64,000 nucleotides of DNA from positions 62,001 through 126,000 of the forward strand of contig JAXLQK010000016.1 of assembly GCA_046331665.1 (NCBI GenBank). Reading direction: 5' to 3'. Below the pieces are notes generated by a model. It was not told where the DNA came from, did no database searches, and saw nothing but the letters and a program-made list of their open reading frames with translations. This DNA comes from CAWBAT01 sp046331665 (GTDB lineage: Bacteria; Acidobacteriota; Terriglobia; Versatilivoradales; Versatilivoraceae). The translations under genes were made by a program, and so were the position numbers. Below, piece after piece: positions 26,475 to 35,430 of the stretch (positions are counted from its first letter, which is position 1; each line of letters opens with the position of its first letter).

Positions 26475-26729
26475 GGGATACCTTTTCCAGGAAAGTGGGT
26501 ACTTGCAGACATCAGAAGAGGTTGACGATAATTTTTGCACAATGCTACCATCTGATTGTCTGCGCCATAGTAATCGATCCCCCGGGCAGAGTGCAAACTT
26601 TTGAGCACGGAATGTCAAGCAGCGCTCTGAAAGTGAGGGGAGAGTTTGTACCTGTTGTCGGCACACGGAGAGTTACAGTTTTTGTCCACTGGCGGGATTA
26701 CAAGATAATTGGATTGTACTGATAAACTT

Positions 26730-28443
26730 ATGGCACAAATCAAGAAAAGTCCGGAAACTCATGAGGTTATCGTCATTGGGTCGGGGGCGGCGGGAGGAAC
26801 GGTCGCCCACGTCCTCACCTCGAAAGGGATCAAAGTGACCCTGCTGGAAGCCGGTCCGATGCTGGATCCAGCCAAGGAGTTCAAGGAGCACATGTGGCCC
26901 TATGAGGTGGACCATCGAGGCGCTGAAGAGGGAGGCGCTTATTATTTTGGGAAGGGAAAGCCCTACGGCTATTTCACGACCACCAGCGGCGGCTGGCAAC
27001 TTGAAGGAGAACCCTATACGGTCGCTGAAGGCAGTGAGTTCATGTGGTTTCGTTCCCGAATCCTGGGGGGGCGGACCAACCACTATGGACGGATGTCTTT
27101 TCGATTTTCCGATTATGACTTCAAGCCTTACGATCGTGATGGGTTAGGGACTAATTGGCCCATCTCCTATGAAGATATCGCTCCCTATTATGACAAGGCC
27201 GAACGTTTGATCGGAGTGACGGGAACCAAAGACGGAATTCGCAGTACTCCGGATGGAATCTTCCAGGTTCCCCCTCCACCCAAGGCTCATGAAGTGCTGG
27301 TCAAGAAATCCTGTGATCGATTGGGCATTCCCTGCGTCCCAAATCGTCGAGCCATTATCACCAAAGAGATGAATGGGAGAGCGCCCTGCCATTATTGTGG
27401 GCAGTGCGGAAGAGGTTGCCTATCGGCTTCCAACTATTCCTCCAGCCAGGTCCAGATCTTTCCAGCATTGACGACCGGCAAACTGAAAATTATCGATATG
27501 GCGATGGCGCGCGAAGTTCTGGTGGATAAATCCGGAAACGTCACGGGCGTCTCATATATTGACAAGCGAACCCGGATGGAAAAAGTGGTCCACGGCCGCG
27601 TCGTTGTCCTGGCTGCCAGCGCCTGCGAATCGGCACGACTTCTTTTGAATTCCAGGTCAAACAGGTTTCCCAATGGGCTAGGAAACAGTTCCGGCGTCGT
27701 TGGACGGTTTTTGATGGACACCGTCGGCTTCGATTTGGCTGGGGAAGTCGACGCCCTCGAAGGGATGCCGCATTACGACAGTGACGGATATGGAGGCGCG
27801 CATCTCTTCATGCCTTGGTGGCTGTGGGACCAGCAGAGCAAGATTGGCTTCCCGCGGGTACCACATCGAGATCGGGGTGGCTATCACATGCCGATGGTGG
27901 GTAAGCATTCATCGCGCCGCGGAAAAGTATGGATATGGAAACAACCTGAAGCGGAATATTCGCCGCCAATACGGTACGCAGGTGAGTTTTGCCGGCCGCG
28001 GAGAAATGATTCCGAACGGCCACAGCTTTTGCGAAATTGATCCAGTGACGGTCGACCGTTGGGGAATTCCGGTGCTGCGCTTCCATTTTCGCTGGTCGGA
28101 TTATGAATGGAAGCAGGCGCGCCACATGGAAACGACGTTTGCTTCTATCATTGAGACGATGGGAGGAAAGGTCCATCATCTGACGCCGGCGCAACGGGAG
28201 AAAGAAGGAATTTCCACGCCGGGAACGATCATTCACGAAGTCGGCACCGTCCGCATGGGAAATGATCCTCGCTCGTCGGCAGTCAATGGTTTTGGCCAGT
28301 CTCACGATGTGAAAGGATTGTTTGCCTGTGATGGAGGCGTCTTTGTCAGCAATCCCGACAAGAATCCTACGTTGACGATTAATGCCCTGGCGTGGCGCAC
28401 TTCGGATTATATTGCAGAGGAGATGAGTAAAGGCAATGTCTGA
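26730..28443 (+). CDS. GMC-family oxidoreductase, frameshifted in the middle
   Basis: FAD-dependent alcohol/sugar dehydrogenase of about 570 residues. The N-terminal FAD-binding motif VIGSGAAGG (15-23) and the Cys cluster CHYCGQCGRGC are in the first frame; the C-terminal GTVRMGNDPRSSAVN and NPTLTINALAWRTSDYIAEE blocks are in another. Between about 27855 and 27920 the product switches frame about three times (GFPR, GYHIEIG, GGYHMP, IHRAAEKYGYGNNLKRN), each at a short G run, as expected for missed G residues. Start at the ATG at 26730. The next gene, a gluconate-2-dehydrogenase subunit 3 protein, overlaps its stop by eight bases, so they form a coupled operon and probably a heterodimeric periplasmic dehydrogenase. 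Confidence 0.85.
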
Positions 28444-29152
28444 CCCGAAACCCCTCAACCCCATTGAAGATCCCTCGCGTCGGAAAGCCATCCAGCAATT
28501 GGCGCTGGCAGTCACTGCGGTCGCTGGAAGCCAGGTCAACCTCGAGGCGGCCCAACATGTCCATCAACAGGCGAAGGAAGAGAAAAAAGCGTCAGGAAGC
28601 TATCAACCTAAATTTTTCAATGACCATGAATACACCACCTTGTCCCGGTTGACGGAACTCATTGTGCCCGCCGATGAAGTCTCCGGAAGCGCCAAAGACG
28701 CCGGCGCCCCGGAATATATCGATCTGTTGTGCAGCCAGAACCCGGTATTGGCCAACATTTACACGGGGGGCTTGGCATGGATCGATGGGGAAATGAAGCA
28801 GAGTTCCAACGTGCCATTTATCGAAGCCAAGCCGGAACAGCAGACCGCTTTGCTCGATTCGCTTGCAGAACTCGAACGCCAGAACAAAGATTACAAGCAA
28901 AGAGGGTTAAGCTACGAAGGGACCGTCCATTACATCGGATTGGGTTCTTACGGAATCCAGCCCCCTTCCGACCTTGGACCCGGCGTGTTCTTTTTCCAGT
29001 GGCTCAGGAAGATGACCGTCGACGGGTTTTACACAAGTGAAATCGGTATTAAGGATGTCAACTACAAGGGGAATGCCGTCATTTCAGAATTCGAAGTCCC
29101 CCAACAATGCATTGATTATGCTCTTAAGCGCAGTCCATTTGGTAAGTCGTAG
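28436..29152 (+). CDS. Gluconate 2-dehydrogenase subunit 3 family protein
   Basis: A 238-residue partner of GMC dehydrogenases. N-terminal SRRKAIQQLALAVTAVAG resembles a Tat signal (RR and a weak hydrophobic core), so the complex may be exported folded with FAD. The body shows the family pattern: FFNDHEYTTLSRLTELIVPADEVSGSAKDAGAPEYIDLL and, later, LGPGVFFFQWLRKMTVDGFYTS. It overlaps the GMC gene by eight bases. The usual third subunit, a multihaem cytochrome c, is not adjacent; the dihaem cytochrome at 2641-3648 is a distant candidate only. Confidence 0.85.
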   Translation: MSDPKPLNPIEDPSRRKAIQQLALAVTAVAGSQVNLEAAQHVHQQAKEEKKASGSYQPKFFNDHEYTTLSRLTELIVPADEVSGSAKDAGAPEYIDLLCSQNPVLANIYTGGLAWIDGEMKQSSNVPFIEAKPEQQTALLDSLAELERQNKDYKQRGLSYEGTVHYIGLGSYGIQPPSDLGPGVFFFQWLRKMTVDGFYTSEIGIKDVNYKGNAVISEFEVPQQCIDYALKRSPFGKS

Positions 29153-29259
29153 GCTAAAAGATGGGACCCCGCCTGGCATTCACACCATTGTTCAATAATC
29201 CTGGCCCCTGCAGTTAATCATTTAGCGCCAATTCCCGGTAAGTTTACTCCGGCGTCTGC

Positions 29260-29973
29260 TTATTTCATAGGAACGCTCTCACCGGCGGCAAGCAGGAATC
29301 CCCGAATCAACGGATGGCTCACCCCCCGGATCGCAGAGCGTTCAGGTTGATACAGGGTTGCCACAAAAAATGAATGTTCCGGGAATTCAATGACTCGAAC
29401 CTCTCCCTGTGAATCCGTCCCCGCAATTCGCAGTTCTTGACCGTCAAGCATGCCTTGGTATGCGGGATTGAGCCCGAAACGACAATGGTAGGTTTCGGTC
29501 ACGGTCTCTGCTCCATAGAGCAAGCGGCAAAGTGATTGGGGGGCGAGTCGGATTTCTCCTTCCTGTTCAACGAGGGGACAAGCCAGCGGGGCGATGAACG
29601 CCATCTCGGTGCCAGGGTTGCTTTCGGCATGATCGGCTAAAGAAAAGCCCAGAGCATTCCGTGCATATTCCAGGACAGCGTGTTGAAACCCGCCGCAAGT
29701 CCCGAGAAACGGACGTGAATGCACGCGGGCAAATCGAATGGCATTGATGGCGCCTGCCATGCTTCGGTAGGGGCTGCCAGGGACACACCAGATTCCATGA
29801 AACCATGAGAGCCGCGAATCGATATCCGACTCCAGTTTGTCTGTATCTAACCAAGAAACCTCACACCTGCAATCGAGTGAGGCTGAGGCCAGAGTTATGG
29901 CCCTTGGAATGAACTGATGCGCAATCACTTGAGGGGTGTAGTCACCAACCAAGGCGATACGGACGGTGTTCAA
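29260..29973 (-). CDS. Stand-alone CTP-synthase-like amidotransferase domain protein lacking the catalytic His
   Basis: A 237-residue class I glutamine amidotransferase fold, closest in pattern to the C-terminal domain of CTP synthase. The nucleophile elbow FLGTCGGFQHAVLEYARN gives Cys93. At the position where active enzymes read FHPE, this one reads LYQPE (207-211): Glu211 is kept but the catalytic His is Gln209. A His at 200 lies near but off-register. So glutaminase activity is doubtful, or another His helps. There is no synthetase domain. Start is TTG with GGGGAG upstream. It is convergent with the GMC operon and has no obvious partner gene. Confidence 0.75.
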   Translation of the reverse strand: MNTVRIALVGDYTPQVIAHQFIPRAITLASASLDCRCEVSWLDTDKLESDIDSRLSWFHGIWCVPGSPYRSMAGAINAIRFARVHSRPFLGTCGGFQHAVLEYARNALGFSLADHAESNPGTEMAFIAPLACPLVEQEGEIRLAPQSLCRLLYGAETVTETYHCRFGLNPAYQGMLDGQELRIAGTDSQGEVRVIEFPEHSFFVATLYQPERSAIRGVSHPLIRGFLLAAGESVPMK

Positions 29974-30174
29974 TGAGTTCTCCCCGTGGAATAGCTAAGG
30001 CGATGCCCTCATTCTCATGGCGAACAGCCTAAATGCCAAATTAAATCTCGTTGGGAGGAATCACCAGGGAAGAGGGGTTACTTATTTCGACTGGCTGGAT
30101 GTTATGCAATTAGTGGGTGCCGCAGCGGCCTCCCAACAGGTGGGACGGCATGAGATTGAGAGCCGGAGGAATTC

Positions 30175-30666
30175 TTATTGAGTTGACGGTTTCCCCGGAT
30201 TTGAGTTGGGAATAATAAGGCGCAGCAGCCAGAGGAGGAGGCAGCCCATGCCCGCTCCCAGCAAAGTGTTGGCGCCGATTCCAAAGGTGAGATGTCCCAG
30301 GATGTGGCGGATATGATAGGCATCATCTTCTTTGATGGAGAATTCGGGCCGCGTAAAAATATTTTCCATGCCGGTGATCACGGAAAAAATGATCGCCAGA
30401 ATGATCAATAAATGTGCCCAGGCGTTGATGAGGAAGCTGACCGCCACGACGTTTGGATAACTCCCAAAGCGGCGGGTGTGGATCCAGAACACGGCAATCA
30501 GCAGAGCCAGGACAGAGGCTGCCGTGACACTGCAGAGTTTGGAAAGCCAGAAAGGGACGCTGACAATCTCCAAAAGCAGCCGCAAGATCCAGACTGTCAG
30601 GACCAACAATAGCAGAGGGGAAAGAAACCGCAGGTGATCTCGAAGCCCATATCCGTGGACTTGCAT
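30175..30666 (-). CDS. Hypothetical four-helix membrane protein
   Basis: A 163-residue inner-membrane protein with four clear hydrophobic segments: about 14-32 (LSPLLLLVLTVWILRLLLE), 40-60, 78-97 (VVAVSFLINAWAHLLIILAII) and 131-152. An exposed charged loop (RPEFSIKEDDAYHIRHILGH) lies between helices 3 and 4. I recognise no named family. Start at 30666 is set by GGAGGAAGC just upstream. It follows the SpoIIE-type phosphatase gene by only 10 bases on the same strand, so the two are surely co-transcribed and could form a membrane signalling unit. Confidence 0.72.
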   Translation of the reverse strand: MQVHGYGLRDHLRFLSPLLLLVLTVWILRLLLEIVSVPFWLSKLCSVTAASVLALLIAVFWIHTRRFGSYPNVVAVSFLINAWAHLLIILAIIFSVITGMENIFTRPEFSIKEDDAYHIRHILGHLTFGIGANTLLGAGMGCLLLWLLRLIIPNSNPGKPSTQ

Positions 30667-30676
30667 GCTTCCTCCA

Positions 30677-31615
30677 TTATGGCTGTGTAGCACTATCTTG
30701 AGAGATGGATCGCACCAATACGAGGGTCAAATCGTCATCCAGTTGATTTGATGCCCAACGCTGCACGGATTCCAAAACCATTTGTTGAATTTCCGGCAAA
30801 GGCCGATGGCAATGAGTGCTGACCAGGGATTCCAGTTGTGAATCTCCAAACTCCTGTCCTTTCGCATTGGTCGCTTCGGTGAGCCCATCCGAGTAAAGCA
30901 CCAGGAGCTCGCCCGGCTGGAAAGTAATTTCTCCGGTGCGAAACTGCGCTTGGGGGAACATCCCCAGTGGCATGCCTCCTTCTTCCAACCGCTGGCGCCG
31001 ATGGTTCCCCAATAAGAAGGGGGCGTTGTGGCCTGCATTGACGTACGTCAATTGACGGGTGCTGGGTTGCCAATTGGCGTAAAAGAATGTGGCAAACTTG
31101 GAGGCATCGGTGACCTGATGCAGATGATCGTTTAATTGCCGGCACACTTCTCCAGGCTCCGGGCCGGCATTGGCCAGGACGCGGAGCAGGGCCTGCAGGT
31201 TGGCCATGAGCAGGGCTGCGGATATCCCTTTACCGCTGATGTCGGCAATGGCGAAGGCCTGGCGCCCATCAGGGAGTTGAAGCGCATCATAGAAGTCTCC
31301 GCTGATTCCGCCTGCGGGGATACAGATCGCGGAAAACTCGAGTCCTCCGCCGCAAGGGAACTGACGGGGAAACAGGGCCCGCTGCACTTCGTGGGCAATG
31401 CTGATCTCGGCTTCTTTCCGGGCCAATTCCTTGCGGCTGGCCTTCAACTGCAACTGCAGCCGGTAGAGCAAAAGCCCCAGGACCCCCACCGTCGTGCTGG
31501 CACCGAAGGTCAGGAGCTCAGTCAGCAGTGCCGACTCCTTGACCATGGGGCGGCCAAGAAACAATAAGAGCCCGGCGAAGGAGAGAAATCCGACGAGGTA
31601 GAGTTTATCCCGCAC
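30677..31615 (-). CDS. Membrane-bound PP2C/SpoIIE-type serine phosphatase (RsbU-like)
   Basis: A 312-residue phosphatase. Two N-terminal membrane helices (about 5-20 and 36-52) lead into a helical linker (LQLQLKASRKELARKEAEISIAHEVQRAL), then a SpoIIE domain with metal-binding Asp107 and Asp110 in GISGDFYD, ADISGKGISAALL, YSDGLTEATN and a final DDLTLVLV. Such enzymes dephosphorylate anti-sigma-factor antagonists (STAS proteins) in partner-switching systems. No STAS or kinase gene is near. Start is GTG with AAAGGA upstream. It lacks the HAMP or PAS input of many homologues; the co-encoded membrane protein may supply input (inference). Confidence 0.88.
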   Translation of the reverse strand: MRDKLYLVGFLSFAGLLLFLGRPMVKESALLTELLTFGASTTVGVLGLLLYRLQLQLKASRKELARKEAEISIAHEVQRALFPRQFPCGGGLEFSAICIPAGGISGDFYDALQLPDGRQAFAIADISGKGISAALLMANLQALLRVLANAGPEPGEVCRQLNDHLHQVTDASKFATFFYANWQPSTRQLTYVNAGHNAPFLLGNHRRQRLEEGGMPLGMFPQAQFRTGEITFQPGELLVLYSDGLTEATNAKGQEFGDSQLESLVSTHCHRPLPEIQQMVLESVQRWASNQLDDDLTLVLVRSISQDSATQP

Positions 31616-31768
31616 GACATCCTTTCAAAATAAATCGATGTGCTTTTCAGTCCGGATCGCTGTGAGCTGGAGAGCCATCCGGGGGAGTCGAGGGACTACG
31701 ATCGGAGCTTAAGCCCAGCTGACTTTTCCAGCAACAATCCGGTCCTCTGCCAAATCTATCGCGAGTGC

Positions 31769-32611
31769 TTAGAAGCGCACGTGCTCGCGGATCTCCATCC
31801 ACTTGTTCCCGGCTGCTATGCGCACAGCGCTATGGAGGGGATCATGTTCGAAGACCACAATCCAATTCTCGGCGGCGGCCTGTTCGAGATAACGCTGCTT
31901 CTCCTCGAGGGTTGTCAGCGGAAAGAGGTCATAGCCCATGATATAAGGCAACGCGAGATGGGCTGCGGTCGGCACCAAATCCCCGCAAAAGAACAGCGTT
32001 TGATCCCCGGCGTGGATCTTTACCATTTGCAGAGCGGGCGTATGGCCATTGGACAAGAGCAATTGAAAGCCGGGAAAGAGTTCAACCTCTCCCGACACAA
32101 TCCTTAGTTGGGGGTGATTGCGAAAAGGTTCAATGTCATCTTTCAAGAAACTGCCCCGGTCGCGATCGGTCGGATTCAATGCCCACTCCCAGTGTTTTTC
32201 CTGGATGTAATAGTAAGCTCGGGGGAAGGTCAGGTCCGAACGTCCATTTCTGAATTCCGTTCCGCCGCCGGCGTGATCGAAATGGAAATGGGTCAAGACC
32301 ACATCGGTGATTTCCTCGGGGTGAATCCCCTGCCCTTGTAGCGCTTTCTTCAAATCCCATTCCTGATAATCCCATTTAAAAATATCCCGCTGCTTGGCGG
32401 AGTATTTGTCGCCTCCGCCCACATCGACCAGGATTTTTCGATCTTCAAAAACCACCAATAAGGCGCGCAGGGCCAATTCAATTCGGTTCTGTTCATCACT
32501 GGGATGGGCCTGGCTCCACAGGGTCTTGGGAACAACTCCAAACATGGCGCCGCCATCCAGGCGAAAATGGCCTGTCTCAAGCAGCTGGATTTCGTAGGGG
32601 CCAATCTTCAT
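31769..32611 (-). CDS. Metallo-beta-lactamase-fold hydrolase
   Basis: A 280-residue MBL-fold enzyme with the dinuclear zinc motif THFHFDHAGG (His108, His110, Asp112, His113), a later His in LLSNGHTPALQ, Asp in FCGDLVPT and a final VFEHDP. The layout is like that of AHL-lactonase and related hydrolases, but lactonase activity is not proven. The start overlaps the stop of the upstream O-methyltransferase gene by four bases (translational coupling), so both likely serve the same pathway. Confidence 0.85.
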   Translation of the reverse strand: MKIGPYEIQLLETGHFRLDGGAMFGVVPKTLWSQAHPSDEQNRIELALRALLVVFEDRKILVDVGGGDKYSAKQRDIFKWDYQEWDLKKALQGQGIHPEEITDVVLTHFHFDHAGGGTEFRNGRSDLTFPRAYYYIQEKHWEWALNPTDRDRGSFLKDDIEPFRNHPQLRIVSGEVELFPGFQLLLSNGHTPALQMVKIHAGDQTLFFCGDLVPTAAHLALPYIMGYDLFPLTTLEEKQRYLEQAAAENWIVVFEHDPLHSAVRIAAGNKWMEIREHVRF

Positions 32612-33234
32612 AATTTTAGGCTGACGGCGACTCCATCCCGAAGCGGGACAATGACGGTATGAACTTCTTTGGACGCGTAGGCCAAGCGATTGAACTCGAC
32701 GATCCCGGCCGTCTCAGCATCCTGATTTTCGCTGATGACTTTCCCTGACCAAAGCACATTGTCCGTGATGAGTAATCCACCGGAACGGAGTTTTGGCACG
32801 GCCTTGAGGAAGGCCTGGGGATATTCGTGCTTGTCAATGTCATTCAGGATAATGTCGAACGGTCCTGGTTCCTGGCTGAGCAGCGTCAAGGCATCCCCGA
32901 CACGGTAATCCACCATGGTCCGAATGCCGGCCTGCTGAAAATATTCATCGGCTCTGGCGGCGTTTTCCCGGGAGCCGTCGGTGCAAATGATCTTGGAGCC
33001 AGGTGACATGCCCTTGGAGAACCAGACGGCAGAATAACCGAACCCTGAACCAAGTTCAAAGACCTTCTTCGCATGCGTCAGTAAAGCCAGCTGGCAAAGC
33101 ATTCGCCCTACCAAAGGCCCAATTAAGGGGAAGTCCCTGGATTGTCCATACGCTTCCATGTGCTGCAAAACCTTGTCCCGCGGCGGAAGAAGGGTCTTGA
33201 GATAGGTGTCGAGTTCATTGTTGACGATATCCAT
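32608..33234 (-). CDS. Class I SAM-dependent O-methyltransferase (COMT-like)
   Basis: A 208-residue enzyme of the catechol/caffeoyl-CoA O-methyltransferase family (Methyltransf_3). Motif I is KVFELGSGFGYSAVWFS; the metal-binding Asp lies in DIILNDIDKHEY and Asp-Asn in LLITDNVLWSGKV, so Mg-dependent methylation of a catechol-like hydroxyl is expected. Gene is translationally coupled to the MBL hydrolase downstream. Divergent from the dCMP deaminase gene with about 280 bases between. Confidence 0.88.
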   Translation of the reverse strand: MDIVNNELDTYLKTLLPPRDKVLQHMEAYGQSRDFPLIGPLVGRMLCQLALLTHAKKVFELGSGFGYSAVWFSKGMSPGSKIICTDGSRENAARADEYFQQAGIRTMVDYRVGDALTLLSQEPGPFDIILNDIDKHEYPQAFLKAVPKLRSGGLLITDNVLWSGKVISENQDAETAGIVEFNRLAYASKEVHTVIVPLRDGVAVSLKL

Positions 33235-33516
33235 ACGAGAACCTCGTTTCGCTCAATCGCAAAATAGAAAATGAAAAATCATTTGTGGAAAACCGTCCAG
33301 CCATTCTACCCAGTCTTGGAACAACCTTCATTCCCGGTAAGAAACCACGCACGAAAAAACCTGAAGCACGTTGTTCAAGAGGTCTGGCAGGTTCTCGCGA
33401 TTGCCGTTTCACCCCCGCTCTTGTTGGCTCTTCCATTCTATCGTAGAAAGCGAAAAATGACGGCATTTGTGGTAGTCTGAAGGCGGAAGTCACGAGACCA
33501 ATCCTTCGGGTGAACC

Positions 33517-34272
33517 ATGATTATTGGACTGTGCGGTCAGCCCTCCTCCTTGAAAAAAAATCTTCTGGACTTCCTCGTTCAGAAAAGCTTTTACCTGTCT
33601 CCGGCGGATCCCGGTACACCCCTGGAGGCGGATAAGAACCAAGTAGTTGATATTCCAGGAAACGGACTGTTGATGGAACAATGGAAGAATCGCGGTGCAT
33701 TGCTGATCGGGATTGGAAGTCATGGGGAGTTTCAGGGGCTACATCAGCTTGACCCCCAAACGTCTGCGGAGGAAGCTGCGTCCCGAATCAGTGATTGGGT
33801 CATGGAAGGGGCCAGAACCCAGTCACGGCCGGATTGGGATGAGTATTTTATGAAAATTGCCCAAGTGGCCTCCATGCGCAGCAATTGCCTCAAACGCAAA
33901 GTCGGAGCCGTGATTGTCCGGGATCGCCGCATTGTTTCCACGGGTTATAACGGGACCCCCCGAGGCACCAGGAATTGCAATGAAGGGGGTTGTCCGCGTT
34001 GCAACAGCCTGGCCAGCAGTGGAACCAAGTTAGAAGAATGCCTCTGTTCGCACGCGGAAGAAAACGCAATCACCCAAGCGGCCTACCATGGTGTCAGTGT
34101 CAAGGAAGGAACGATTTACACCACCTTCGCCCCCTGCCTGATGTGCTCCAAAATGATTATCAACTGCGGGATCGTCGAGGTGGTTTTTAATGTTGATTAC
34201 CCTCTCAATGACACATCCTTTCATTTGTTTGAACAAGCAGGCGTGCGGATTCGCCAACATCGGCTTTCGTAA
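33517..34272 (+). CDS. dCMP deaminase with an N-terminal kinase-like extension
   Basis: Zinc enzyme that converts dCMP to dUMP for thymidylate synthesis. The deaminase domain (about 105-251) has CSHAEENAI with His179 and Glu181, and PCLMC with Cys207 and Cys210, plus the GYNGTPRGTRNC region. The first 100 residues are an extension that starts MIIGLCGQPSSLKKNLLDFL, like the P-loop start of a nucleotide kinase, but the Walker A lysine/threonine pattern is damaged (GQPSSLKKN instead of GxxxxGK[ST]) and the rest is short. It is probably a remnant or regulatory domain. The conserved CHAEE type suggests normal activity. carAB in the same window also serves pyrimidines but is not linked. Confidence 0.88.
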   Translation: MIIGLCGQPSSLKKNLLDFLVQKSFYLSPADPGTPLEADKNQVVDIPGNGLLMEQWKNRGALLIGIGSHGEFQGLHQLDPQTSAEEAASRISDWVMEGARTQSRPDWDEYFMKIAQVASMRSNCLKRKVGAVIVRDRRIVSTGYNGTPRGTRNCNEGGCPRCNSLASSGTKLEECLCSHAEENAITQAAYHGVSVKEGTIYTTFAPCLMCSKMIINCGIVEVVFNVDYPLNDTSFHLFEQAGVRIRQHRLS

Positions 34273-34338
34273 AAATGCCGTCCCGTTGGACACGGAAGCA
34301 GTGCTTCCGGGCCCGGCGATTTCCGGAGAAACTCTTCT

Positions 34339-35229
34339 ATGAATCCGATCAATAAAGTGGGAATTGTCGGCGGAGGGACGATGGGCCGCGGCATTGCCGT
34401 GGTCGTCGCCCAGGCGGGGATGGAAGTCGTGCTGTGCGAAAAAGATCCTGAATCCGCGGAGAACGCGTCCGTCCGTCTCTCTGAAGACCTCGACTACGAA
34501 ATTTCCCGATGGGCCTTGACAGCCAGCGACAAGCGGGCGTTGATCAAGAAAATTTCAGTGACTGCGGATCTCAGCAAGTGCACTGGCATGTGCTTGGTCG
34601 TTGAGGCGGTTCCCGAGGAACTGGAACTGAAAGTCAAACTCTTTAAACAACTTTCCGCAATGTGCCCGGAAAATTCTATTTTCGTCACCAATACTTCCAC
34701 GCTCAGTATTACAAAGATGGCAGAACGACTGCCGCGGCCTGATCTTTTTATCGGGGTTCACTTCATGAACCCGGTGATGAAAATGGGCTTGGTTGAATTG
34801 ATCCGCGGAATGAAGACTTCAGACGTCACTTACCAGATGGTGCGGGAGTTTTTGCTTTCCCTGGGGAAAACGCCCATCGAGGTGTACGAGTACCCGGGAT
34901 ACGTAACGACGCGGATCATCCTGCCTATGATCAACGAAGCCATGCAAGTGGTTCTGGAAGGGATTGCCAGCCCGGAAGATGTCGATACTGCCATGAAATT
35001 GGGCTACAACATGGAAATCGGGCCGTTGGCCTTGGCCGATCGGATGGGTCTCGATGAGGTCATGAAGTGGATGGAACATCTTTTTCGTGAATTAGGAGAC
35101 CTGAAGTACCGTCCCTGCCCGATCTTGCGCAGGAAAGTCAGAGCCGGAGAACTTGGCGTTAAGACCGGGAAAGGGTTTTTTGAGTATCGGGAAAATACCG
35201 AAATCGAGAGTAAGAAGAGCGAGGAATGA
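34339..35229 (+). CDS. 3-hydroxyacyl-CoA (3-hydroxybutyryl-CoA) dehydrogenase
   Basis: NAD(P)-dependent enzyme of beta-oxidation or butyrate/PHB metabolism. 296 residues. Rossmann start VGIVGGGTMGRGIA with Gly11, Gly13 and Gly16; EAVPEE and TNTSTLSI (substrate region), catalytic His in FIGVHFMNPV, then the C-terminal dimer domain (GYVTTRIILPMINEAMQVVLEGIAS, GPLALADRMGLD). The length is that of the single-function HBD/PaaH type rather than a FadB fusion. No thiolase or crotonase is adjacent; acetate kinase follows 200 bases downstream after a tandem-repeat spacer. Confidence 0.9.
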   Translation: MNPINKVGIVGGGTMGRGIAVVVAQAGMEVVLCEKDPESAENASVRLSEDLDYEISRWALTASDKRALIKKISVTADLSKCTGMCLVVEAVPEELELKVKLFKQLSAMCPENSIFVTNTSTLSITKMAERLPRPDLFIGVHFMNPVMKMGLVELIRGMKTSDVTYQMVREFLLSLGKTPIEVYEYPGYVTTRIILPMINEAMQVVLEGIASPEDVDTAMKLGYNMEIGPLALADRMGLDEVMKWMEHLFRELGDLKYRPCPILRRKVRAGELGVKTGKGFFEYRENTEIESKKSEE

Positions 35230-35232
35230 GTG

Positions 35233-35305
35233 GCGGGATGCAGGATGCGAGATACGGGATACGAGATACGCGATACGGGTTACGGGATGTGGGATAGGGA
35301 ATGGG
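35233..35305. repeat. Degenerate GGGATACGA tandem repeat
   Basis: About nine imperfect units of 7-9 bases based on GGGATACGA / GATACGCGATACGG, ending in a G-rich run (GGGATAGGGAATGGGGG). It lies between the dehydrogenase stop and ackA. Unit length is not fixed, so it is not a CRISPR or a coding repeat. Confidence 0.75.
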
Positions 35306-35430
35306 GGAAGGGAATTTCGGGTGGACTTAACTTCCTGGAACTCAGGAAATCGTAAAGAACAAATCGCCATCAACAAATAACAAATATTTCCTTTAGTCCT
35401 CTTGAAAAAGCTTCGTCTGGGATCAAAAAA

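Noticed and set aside
35233..35305. Possible CRISPR or coding tandem repeat
   Set aside because: Units of 7-9 bases without spacers, lengths not multiples of three.
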